From the NCBI GenBank assembly GCA_034509735.1, contig JACGWO010000011.1, positions 11,379,866 to 11,443,865 of the forward strand: 64,000 nucleotides of DNA, written 5' to 3'. A program made the position numbers and the translations under genes. Each line of letters begins with the position of its first letter. The stretch's first letter is position 1. Of this stretch, positions 49,250-59,124 are shown in pieces. The notes beneath the pieces were generated by a model. That model saw only the letters and a program-made list of their open reading frames with translations. It did no database searches and was not told the origin of the DNA. Source of the DNA: Sesamum alatum (taxonomy: Eukaryota > Streptophyta > Magnoliopsida > Lamiales > Pedaliaceae).

Positions 49250-51084
49250 AAAAATTTAACTGGATTGAAGGAGAATTCTTTATAGGAGTAAGTACCTCCT
49301 CTAATATCCCAGATTATTGGGTTGAAGATAGAATTGAAGGAGAGAATTATTGGATGAATGGGTTAAAATGACCTGTATATAAATTTGAATTTTGGGATGA
49401 GCCAATCGAATATAAGCACGACTCAAAAGAATTCAAAGAATAATAAGAAAAAAGATTGAGGAAACAAAAAAGATTATTTCTGAAATTCTTGTTCAACATC
49501 CAGATGCAGACATGTCTTATCATTATCGCATAAAAAATATTTGGATAGCAAATTTGCTATATCACCAAAAAATTGCATTATGCCGGTCAAATGAATAATT
49601 CTTTTATTGCAGGAATGCTTCCTCAAAGAGGAAGAGGCAGAAACTCCTCCAATCAGAGAGGAGGTAGATTTAGACCAAGCGAAATTATACGCCAAGGTAA
49701 TAGATCACTAATTAAAGACAACATCTCCAGGATAGGGAAATATAGTAAAGTCTTTGAAGAAGAAAATGAGCTCTACCAGCAATTCCTCGTATTTAAAAAG
49801 GAGCAGAAAAAAAATCGCTGCCGAAGAAGTATCATATTTTTCAGTATCTTATGCTAAAATACTTGAAGAAGAAGATGAATTAGCAAACTATAAATTTAGT
49901 GAACATCAGGAAGTAATTATACTCCTGGAAAATGAGGATTTAAGGTGGGAGAAAGATCCATGGTATCTAATGAAAAGATATCTGGATGTAACAACATTCA
50001 CAGCAGGTTCATATAAATCGAGAGCTCATTATGAGTGCATGTTGAAAGTAATGCAAAGTGTTGAAATTACTTACACTTATTCCAACAATGGAAAAGAATT
50101 TAATTACTCAAAAGCAGTAATAAAAAAATTCATCACTGCTGTTGAATGAAATCAACTCATTAGGTGAAAAAGAATATATTCACCAGGAATCTAAATCCCC
50201 GATAAAATTTAATTATTGGGACTATGTTGAGGTATTCAAAAAACTTTTTCTATGAAAATTATAAGAGAAAACACACGTGGTTTTTCAAAATTTGTCCATT
50301 AGTTTTTCAACGAAGTACCAAATTGGGTATTCTAATGGTGGTTAAATTATGGTCCTCCAATTTCTATACTCCCTGAAATTTTTCAGGGTTATTATACGGA
50401 ATGGATCAATTGTTCGCCAAAAATATCCAGGCGGAGCAATCACAAAAATGGATTGAGGGAATGGCCTCATTTTCCTTTTTAATGGAATTCTCACTTCCAT
50501 GGATATGGAAATGACTACCTGAAGTAGGGATGACCCTACAAAAAATTTCTTGTATTAAAAGGAAATCTTGTTCTAAATTTTGGAGCAAATTAATGCTCAT
50601 CAACCCAGAAATAAAAAAATATTTTTGTCAAGAAGCACTCGATGAATTGGAGGAAAAGCTTCAAGAATACAAGGCACTCCTGGAAAAGGAAGAAAATCAG
50701 AGTCCTAGCCCCTTCGAGCAAATAACACAAAGAATCAGAAGCAAAAGAGGTATCATCTCTAAAGAGCAAATGATTGAGGAATATCTCAATCAGGTCCAGA
50801 AAGACCTCAAACAAAATTTAACAGGAGCAGAGTCCCCAATGGAGATCTTTTCCAAAGATGAAGAAAATAAGTATTCTTGTTTAGCAGAAGAATCACAAGA
50901 CCCATTTGAAGAACCCAATCACGAAATTATTCTTGATCAATTATTTCAGGGAATCAGGACTGCTTTGAAAGCAAAGTCAAAAGTTGTGACTTCTGAATTT
51001 TCGGAAGAACAAAGAATAGATTACTACAAGAGATCCGAAGTAGTGTCGGAAGAAGGTAATTTCTTCAAAACAATGAAGAAATGA
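49250..51084 (+). pseudogene. Copy A: downstream ORF of the pararetrovirus
   Basis: After a short degenerate tail the readable parts are 49573-50149 (glycine/arginine-rich start RGRGRNSSNQRGGRF, then SYAKILEEEDELANYKFSEH) and 50530-51084 (KFWSKLMLINPEIKKYF, then a helical Glu/Lys-rich end). It corresponds to the 3'-terminal ORF of such viruses; I cannot assign a biochemical role from sequence. Stops between 50150 and 50530 break it. It ends at the central spacer. Confidence 0.75.
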
Positions 51085-51172
51085 AAGCAGACAGCACATA
51101 AATGCCGGAAGAAGACAAAGTCGAAAAATTTTGACCGAGTCAAAGACATGAACATATAAATCTCGTGGCATA
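51085..51172. other. 88-bp centre of the viral palindrome
   Basis: This single-copy spacer separates the two tail-to-tail virus copies. It contains GCCGGAAGAAGACAAAGTCG and a TATA-like CATATAAATC (51154-51163). The sequence does not reappear in either arm. Confidence 0.7.
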
Positions 51173-52640
51173 TTTTATTTCTTCATTATTTTGGAGAAAT
51201 TACTTTCTTCCGATTCTGCTTCGGATCTCTTGTGGTAATCTATTCTTTGTTCTTCCGAAGATTCAGAAGTCTGAACTTTTGACTTTCTTTCAAAGCAATT
51301 CTGATTTCCTGAAATAATTGATCAAGAATAAATTCGTGATTGGGTTCTTCAAATGGGTCTTGTGATTCCCCTGCTAAACAAGAATACTTATTTTCTTCAT
51401 GTTTGGAAGAGGTCTCTATTGGGGACTCTACTCCTGCTAGATTTCATTTGAGGTCTTTCTGGACCTGATTGAGATATTCCTCAATCATTTGCTCTTTAGA
51501 GATGATACCTCTTTTGCTTCTGAATCTTTGTGATATTTGCTCGAAGGGGCTAGGAGTCTGATTTTCTTCCTTCTCCAGGAGTGCCTTGTATTCTTGAAGC
51601 TTTTCCTCCATTTCATCGAGTGCTTGTTGACAAAAATATTTTTTTGTTTCTGGGTTGATGAGCATTAATTTGCTCCAGAATTTAGAACAAGATTTTCTTT
51701 TAACACAGAAAATTTTTTGTAGGGTCATTCCTACTTTAGGTAGCCATTTTCTCCATGGAAGTAAGAATTCCATAAAAAAAAAATGAGGCCATTCCTTCAA
51801 TCGATTTTTGTGATTTCTTCACTTGGATAATTTTTGGCGAACAATTGATCCATTCCGTATAATAATCCTGGAAAATTTCAAGGAGTATAGAAATTGGAGG
51901 ACCATAATTTATCCACCCTTGGAATACCCAATTTGGTACTTCTTGTTGAAAAATTAATGGACAAATTTTGAAAAATCACCTGTGTTTTCTCTTATAATTT
52001 TCATAGAGAAAAGTTTTGTTGAATGCTTCAACATAGTCCCAATAATTGAATTTTATCGGGGATTTAGATTCTGGGTGAATATATTCTTTTTCACCTAATG
52101 GGTTGATTCCCCATTCAACAGCAGTAATGAATTTTTTTATTACTGCTTTTGAGTAATTAAATTATTTTTCATTATTGGAATAAGTGTGAGTAATTTCAAC
52201 ACTTTGCTTTGCTTTCAGGATGCACTCATAATGAGCTCTCGGTTTATATGAACCTGCTGTGAATGTTGTTACATCCAGATATCTTTTCATTAAATATCAT
52301 GGATCTTTCTCCCACCTTAAATCCTCATTTTTCAGGAGTATAATTACTTCCTGGTGTTCACTAAATTTATAGTTTGCTAATTCATCTTCTTCTTCAAGTA
52401 TTTTAGCATAAGATACTGAATAAGATGATACTTCTTCGGCAACGATTTTTTTCTGCTCCTTTTTAAATATGAGGAATTGCTGGAAGAGCTCATTTTCTTC
52501 TTCAGAGACTTTACTATATTTCCCTATCCCGGAGATGTTGTCTTTAATTAGTGATCTATTACCTTGGCGCATAATTTCGCCTGGTCTAAATCTACCTCCT
52601 CTCTAATTGGAGGAGTTTCTGCCTCTTCCTCTTTGAGGAA
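51173..52640 (-). pseudogene. Copy B: downstream ORF
   Basis: This is the minus-strand counterpart of copy A's last ORF, seen in 51444-51800 (KFWSKLMLINPETKKYF) and 52297-52572 (RQGNRSLIKDNISGIG, then SYAKILEEEDELANYKF). The two copies agree at about nine of ten bases by eye. The Glu/Lys-rich end continues to 51173 with frameshifts near 51440. Different stops from copy A interrupt it. Confidence 0.75.
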
Positions 52641-54934
52641 GCATTTCTGCAATAAAAGGATTATTTATTTAACTGGCATAATATCCTGCAATTTTTTGGT
52701 GATAGCAAATTTGCTATCCTCAAATATTTTTTATGCGATAATGATAAGACATGTCTGCATCTGGATGTTGAACAAGAATTTTAGAAGTAATTTTTTTTGT
52801 TTCCTCAATCTTTTTTTTTATGATTCTTTGAATTCTTTTGAGTCGTGCTTTATATTCGATTGGCTCATCCCAAAATTCAAATTTAAACACAGGCCATTTT
52901 AACCCATTCATCCAATAATTCTCTCCTTCAATTCTATCTTCAATCCTATAATCTGGGATTTTAGAGGAGGTACTTACTCCTATAAAGAACTTTCCTCCAA
53001 TCTAGTTAAATTTTTCAATGTCTATATTGATTTAGATATTCTCTTGATAAGAAATCAGGGAGACTATCAGTCTTTCCTTTAATGTGTTCTATTGTAAAAT
53101 TAAATGGAGCTAAATGTGCTTGCCACCTGGCAAACATTTGTTTAGAAACATCATGCTTAAAGTCTTTATTAAACATAAACTTAGCAGCAGAACAATCTGT
53201 TCTTATAATAAATTCTTGATTTAATAAGTCATCTTGGAATTTTAAAACACATTTAACGATAGCAAGAACTTCTTTAGCCACTGTAGCATAATTTAACTGG
53301 GCTGCTTTCCATTTTTCGGAATGGAATCTAACTAAATATTCTTGCTTATTATTATCAATTTGCTTCAATATTCCTCCAAATCCTATTTCAGAAGCATCTG
53401 TCTCTATTATTTTTCTTCCAATTAGGATTTGCGAGTGTTAGACATGGTAATGATTTAACCTTTTGTTTTATTAGCTTAACTGCTTTAGTGTGATCCTCTG
53501 TCCATTCCGATGAATTTTTCTTAAGCCTATCATATACTAATGATGTATCTTGTGCAAGATTTTTGTAATATGGAGCTATATAGTTTAGGCTTCCTAAGAA
53601 TCTCTGTAATTGAGTTCTATCAATAATTTTATCAGGAAATTTATCTGCAAACTTTATGCATCTGTTAATGGGAATTATTTCTCCTTTTTCAATATTGTGG
53701 CCTAGAAATCTTATCTTAGTTTGGAAGATACTCATTTTTGGTTTAGATATTACTAATCCATTTTGGATGACTAATGTTTTAAACATCTCTAAATGTTTAA
53801 AGTGGTCTTCTATGTTATTAGAGAAAACTAAGATGTCATCAATATAGACAATAATAAAGTTCGAGAATGGTTAAAAATATCATTCATGATATTCTGGAAT
53901 TCTGAAGGTGCATTTTTTAGACCAAAAGGCATTACATTCCACCCATAATGGCCAAAAGGAACTGTAAATGCAGTTTTATATCTATCTGATTCATTTATTT
54001 GGATCTGCCAATATCCTGATTTTAAAAATTATTGCCTTATGTAATCTATCTAAAAGGTCTTTCTTATTGGGGATTGGATACCTTATCCATTTTAAGACCT
54101 TATTGAGGGGCTTGTAATTAATAATAAGTCTAGGTCTCCCTCTTTCCTGTTCTGCATGTTTATTAACATGAAAAGCAGTACATGACCAAGGTGATTTAGA
54201 GGATTTAATTAGTTTTTTTTATCTATTAAGCCCTTAATCTTTTTTTTGCATAACTATAAATATTCGGAGTTCATGTGACAAGGTCTCGCCTTAGTGGGAA
54301 TATTTTTCTCAAAAAATTCAATTTCATAAGGGAAGCTTACAATATGTTTCTTTATGTGCCAAAATGCATTAGGATGACATGTCTCAAGTTCGAATCTATT
54401 TTGAACCATTTTGATTTTTGCTTGTAATTTTGGATTTTCAAGTAATTCATTTATCTGTAAAGAATTAATTTCTTCTTTTAGGAAACAAATTTGATTTGTT
54501 TTAGAAATTATTAAATCTTTTATTTCATTAATAACCTTATCCATTGTTTGAGTAATAAATTCAAATTTTATTATCTCATCTTAAAATGTTCCTATTATGC
54601 CTTTTTCATTAGTAGTTTTTATTGAAAAAATCTTTTTTAGGAAGGGTGTGCCTAGAACTATATCATTTGTTAAGTCCGTAATTAATAGGAAACTCATAGG
54701 GATACATTTTTTATTGTTACATATATAAGCTTTTGGAATTTTAAAATTTATGTTCAATTTTTGCCCATTGGCAGAGGATAATGAATGAGTTGTTTTTTCA
54801 AAGTATTTGGTTGGTATTAATCCTTCTTTTATACAATTAATATCTGCACCACTATCTACTAGGGCAGTAAATGTTTTCATAAAATTATTACTTATCAACA
54901 AGTCAATCTTTACATTCCATTTTTGACTAGTCAC
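52641..54934 (-). pseudogene. Copy B: protease, reverse transcriptase and RNase H
   Basis: The minus-strand order is protease (ALVDSGADINCIKEG, near 54860), RT and RNase H (ETDASE is frameshifted; the continuous part 53368-53015 has LNYATVAKEVLAIV and RTDCSA). The RT core around 54020-54050 has lost bases across motif A, and the polymerase YIDD motif near 53845 sits beside a frameshift. RNase H ends at about 53015, followed by a short segment (YWMNGLKWPVFKFEFWDEP) before the last ORF. Breaks differ from those in copy A, so decay occurred after the duplication or in separate parents. Confidence 0.85.
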
Positions 54935-55970
54935 TACATCTAATGTGGATAGGAAATTATCCTCAATTTTCTCTTTGCTTAATTCAATGAATTTATTGTT
55001 TTTGTCTATTTTCTAATATTTCAATTCTAGTATTAAGAGTCTGATTATATTTCTTAATATTTTTTATTTCTTCTTTTAATTTTTCAACTTCTAATTTTAG
55101 ATCTTCTGCAGTGAAAGGGTTATCTTTAATTGTTTGTTTTTCTCTAAGTATTCTTTTAACTTTAGAAATTGTATAAGTCCTAGCATATTTCTCTATTTTA
55201 TTTATTCCTTCTGGCAAATTTTTTCTACTATTTTCAGTAGTGATATCATCACTTAAGGTATTTAATTTTAAGTGCTTAAATTTTTTATCCAATAATTTCT
55301 CTAATTCTCCTAAGGGTTTTAAATGGAAATCTTCAATTTCAGGAGGCGGTTGGATTGATGATTTTGCTATAATTTCTTTATTTATCCCTTCTAATTATCG
55401 TATTTTTAGAACTAATTTCTTGTTGCCAATTAGATATTTTATCTATTTTTTTTTTATTTAGTTCCGTAATTTTTTCTCCTATAATATTTAAATACAAATT
55501 TGTATAATTTTTTTTTTCATCAACTCATTAATTTGAGCTATTGTAATCGTTAGGGTGTCATCTTCAATTAATTTTGAGAATGCTTTGAAATTAATTTCTA
55601 TTTCATTCGAGTTCATTTTAAATGATTGTTGAGGTGGAAATATGTTATTAACAACTTTCCCATTATCTAGAAAATATTTTCTCTCTAATACGTTCAAGTA
55701 TTGTTCTGAATATTTAACGATAAACCAAGGAACAAAAGCAACTATTTTATTCCTTATAGCTAATTCTTTATAGAATTATGTAGAGATCATTTTTTGGTTT
55801 GTTATATTAAAGCTTTCAAAGAACCATTTCCTAAATGGCTTCCATCTCTCTTCCCTGAATTCTTTTTGAGTTTCTTTTCTAACTAGAGATCCAAGACTAA
55901 AATCTATTATTTTGGAATAATCCACAAATGGGATCTCTGTTTCCAAATCAATTAGATCTAGACTATTCAT
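54935..55970 (-). pseudogene. Copy B: region between movement protein and protease, coat protein deleted
   Basis: Readable pieces are 55970-55776 (SLDLIDLETEIPFVDYSKII), 55697-55488 and 55292-54993. In the last, IEKYAR joins directly to TISKVKRILREK, skipping the segment at 45674-47097 in copy A, a deletion of about 1.42 kb that removes the coat-protein core and zinc knuckle. The remaining lysine-rich helix precedes the protease. Confidence 0.75.
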
Positions 55971-56344
55971 TTATAAAAAGAAATTTGTCTCTGAAGTTAA
56001 ACATTCATTTAATCTTGGATCTTTATATATTCCTTTAGCAATATTATTAGACTGAATCCTTATTTCTTCAACTTTATTTTCTCTTATATCTTCTTGGCTA
56101 TTTTATTCTTTAATTCGGGAAGTGGATGCTCTAGATGGAGTCATAATTTCAACTTTGTGAAAAAATATGATACTGTAGAATACCTTGAAGAATTGTTTCT
56201 TAAACATTTCGGTTGATTATTAATGAAGTCTATTCTAACATTTCCTTATGGGTTTTGAATAATACTAGCATAATTACTTTCTATGTGACGTAAAATTGGA
56301 ACTTCTTTCTCAATTATCCAACTTTCTGGAAACTCTATTTCACT

Positions 56345-56957
56345 TCATTTTATTTGCCTCCTAGTATTAATTCTAGAACTATGTAAATTTGTTTCAAAAA
56401 ATATAGTTTGTTTTAAAGACTTATTGTCTTGTATCCTACAGTTAGGATTAAGGGTATGGAGAAGTTTATAATATATTCTATAACATACACATATTAATTC
56501 ATATCCGAGTGTATAATTATACCCATGAGTCTTAACATTTAATGTTAAAGCATCCAATATATTGGTATCCGACAAGGATAATTGTAAATTCGGATAAACA
56601 TTAAAAAAAAACTGGTCCATGTGCTAGACTAGACTGTATTATCCCAATCAAAGATTTTTTTCAATCTAAATTCCTGGCATCTCTAAGGGCAGCTAAAAAG
56701 CTTTCAGGCAAACCTTCTAATGTTAAGGGTTTAAAGGCAATTTGTACTAGTCTTATATGTAAAAATTTATATTCATCTTGATAATGCCCTATATCCATAG
56801 CATCTAAAAGTTTTATTACTCTTTCTTCATTATCAAGGGCTATTGATTCTTCACTAGTCTTCACAATCTGTTTAGTCTTCCAAAAATTAAATCGGCCGAA
56901 ATTATAAAATAATCTAGGATTTACCTTGGGAATTGTCCATTTATTTAATTGATTCAA
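56345..56957 (-). pseudogene. Copy B: pararetroviral movement protein
   Basis: Two frames carry it: 56957-56661 (KWTIPKVNPRLFYNFGRFNF, EERVIKLLDAMDIGHYQDEY, RLVQIAFKPLTLEGLPESFL) and 56620-56345 (LSLSDTNILDALTLNVKTHG, GYELICVCYRIYYKLL). The segments resemble the 30K-type cell-to-cell movement protein of Caulimoviridae, whose role is moving virus through plasmodesmata. A frameshift with stops near 56640 and loss of the continuation after 56345 disable it. Confidence 0.82.
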
Positions 56958-57090
56958 ATTCTTACGAATTTCATATTCTTTCTTTTTTGGAATTTTTAAC
57001 AGTATTTATATCTGAAATAGATAAATATTGCATATTAAGCAATATATTAAACAAGTACTGTTGAATTATCCAATACAACTTCAACAACAT

Positions 57091-57103
57091 GGCTCTGATA
57101 CCA
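57091..57103 (-). promoter_or_regulatory. Pararetroviral tRNA-Met primer-binding site
   Basis: On the minus strand TGGTATCAGAGCC complements the 3' end of plant initiator tRNA-Met, the conserved minus-strand DNA primer site of Caulimoviridae. It lies 134 bp upstream of the movement-protein start at 56957, in the expected leader position. Confidence 0.9.
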
Positions 57104-57159
57104 TAAGGAGCCATGGAATAATGCCATGGGGGGATCGGGAATATACAAAATCTCGTCTT

Positions 57160-57300
57160 AAAATCCGACCATGTAGGCGGAATATAAATCCGGCCATATA
57201 GGCGGAAGGCGAGAGATAGCAAAAAATATACAAAAATTGCCATAAATCCGACCATGTAGGCGGAATGTAAATCCGATCATGTAGGCGAAAGGCGATCAAA
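57160..57300. repeat. Short direct repeats in the viral leader
   Basis: AATCCGACCATGTAGGCGGA and close variants occur four times (about 57161, 57188, 57244 and 57269), some followed by AGGCGA. They lie between the primer-binding site and a TATA-like motif read on the minus strand (CTTTATATATG, about 57328-57338). Confidence 0.8.
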
Positions 57301-57514
57301 ATAAAGGAGTATCTTAAATTGAGACATATATAAAGAGAATTTAAATGAATAGGAATATCTTCTAATAGGCGGTCCTCCCTACATACAGTCAAAAGTAAAT
57401 TTGGGAACCTTTTACGCTCCGTTAAATTAATAAGTACGGATTCAGTCTTAAAACACCACCTAAAGTCCCAAACAACGCCATACTCGGCAAAATCGGGCAG
57501 CAGTGGCAACACAG

Positions 57515-57850
57515 GCCTCTGAATTAATACTAGGATGCAAATAAAATGGAGTGAAATAGAGTTTCCAGAAAGTTGGATAATTGAGAAAATAGATTGTGAA
57601 GATTAGTGAAGAATCAATAGCCCTTGATAATGAAGAAAGAGTAATAAAACTTTTAGATGCTATAGATATAGGGCATTATCAAGATGAATATAAATTAGTT
57701 GAAGAAATAAGGATTTAGTCTAATAATATTGCTAAAGGAATATATAAAGATCCAAGATTAAATGAAGAATTAACTTCAGAGACAAATTTCTGTTTATAAA
57801 TGAATAGTATAGATCTAATTGCTTTGGAAACAGAGATTAATAAAATAATT
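57515..57850 (+). pseudogene. Scrambled movement-protein fragments at the right end
   Basis: This plus-strand segment, inverted relative to copy B, strings together three separated virus pieces: WSEIEFPESWIIEKI, then EESIALDNEERVIKLLDA with IGHYQDEYKL, then SLDLIDLE-like text (NSIDLIALETEI). The joins are deletions relative to copy B. It mirrors the displaced fragment at the left end. Confidence 0.65.
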
Positions 57851-58876
57851 TATAATTTATAATTAATTTTATTTCAAATAAATTCTAGCATATATATTTA
57901 TTTTTTAAAATTAAATTATTATTTATTTTGAAATATTTTAATGAACTTTGATGACAAATAATAAGAAAAAAAATTCAATTTTAAAAATAAATTATATTGT
58001 AATATAAATATTAAAATAGTTTTTTTAAAAGATAAAACTTTATTTTTCTTAAATAGAATAATTAGAATTTAAAAATTAATTATATAAAAAAATTTGTAAC
58101 ATGTTTATCTTAAAAAAATACAATTTATTCTTATTGTTTGTAGTCAAAGTTTATTGAGATATTTTCAGCTTAAAAAATAATTTATTTTAAAAAAATAATA
58201 AAAAGATGCTAGATTTTATCTCAAATAAAAATAATTATAGCTTAAAATTAATTTATATTGTTTTTAAAATAGAATTTATGTAGTACTTCTATTGAAAAAA
58301 TAATTTTTTTCTTGTAGCTTGTTGTCGAATACTAAAATATTTTTAGATCAAATTATAATTCTATTTCAAAAAATAATTAAAAGACCTTAGAAATTTTCTA
58401 AAACCAAAATAATTGTAATTTTGAATATATTTTATATTATATTTTAAAATAAAATTTCTTTAATATTTATATTTTAAAAAATAAATTATACTCCTTATAA
58501 TTTGTGGTCAAGGTTTCTTAAAATATTTTTGGACCAAATAAGAATTCAGTTTTTAAAAATAATGAAAAGATACTAAAAGTTACCCTAAATATATATAATT
58601 ATAATTTAAATTAATTCATGATTATTAAAAATAAAATTTATCTGATTCTTTTGTTCTTTTTAAAAACAATTATTTCTAATACTGAAATATTAAAATATTT
58701 CAGACCAGATAATAATCCAACTTTTAGAAATAGTAAAACATATCCTAGATATTATCTGAAATACAAACAATTATAATTTAATAGCTATTTCATTATATAT
58801 ATTAAAATAAAATTTTCCAAGCATTTTTGTTTTTGTAAATAGAATTTTATTTTTTTCTTATAGTTTGTGGTTAAAA
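57851..58876. repeat. AT-rich ~180-bp tandem repeats, right arm
   Basis: The phrase TTTGT(G/A)GTCAA and variants recurs near 57950, 58135, 58318, 58500 and 58864, mostly 180-185 bp apart (one double interval). It is inverted relative to the left arm and roughly twice as long. Confidence 0.7.
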
Positions 58877-59115
58877 TTGGTCACAATGTTTTCCTCTCTT
58901 AATGGTACTAAAAAGGCATTTTTTTCCCCTATTTTTCTAGACCATAAATAGGGTCTTACGTGAACCAACAGGAGTTAACAGCCGTGTGCGAGGCATATGG
59001 CCTCTACCGTTAACTTGGGACCAAAAAATTTATTTTTGTGTTTAATCGTATCAAGATTGTTGTACCAAAAACGATAATTGTCTTTTTTTAACGGCACCGA
59101 AAAAACATTTTGCCC
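58877..59115. repeat. Right terminal inverted repeat of the 14.9-kb unit
   Basis: Complement of the left terminus, ending ACATTTTGCCC, directly followed by the 9-bp duplication AATTTTAGA. Confidence 0.8.
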
Positions 59116-59124
59116 AATTTTAGA

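Larger units (their letters stand above)
44206..59115. mobile_element. 14.9-kb MULE-like unit carrying a pararetroviral palindrome
   Basis: The ends GGGAAAAATGATTTTTTGGT (44206) and the complement of ACCGAAAAAACATTTTGCCC (59096-59115) are inverted repeats, extending about 240 bp with divergence. The 9-bp sequence AATTTTAGA flanks the unit exactly (44197-44205 and 59116-59124). Inside are outer arms of AT-rich ~180-bp tandem repeats and two caulimovirus-like copies in opposite orientation. No transposase is encoded, so any movement needed an enzyme supplied in trans. The matched 9-bp duplication means the whole unit was probably inserted as one piece here, 264 bp after the stop codon of the 197-aa gene. 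An alternative is that the viral sequence arrived later inside a small pre-existing MITE. Confidence 0.8.

Noticed and set aside
45139..49695. Possibility that the viral block is an LTR retrotransposon
   Set aside because: No integrase or LTRs are seen. The movement protein, protease-RT-RNase H order, tRNA-Met site and downstream ORF fit Caulimoviridae.
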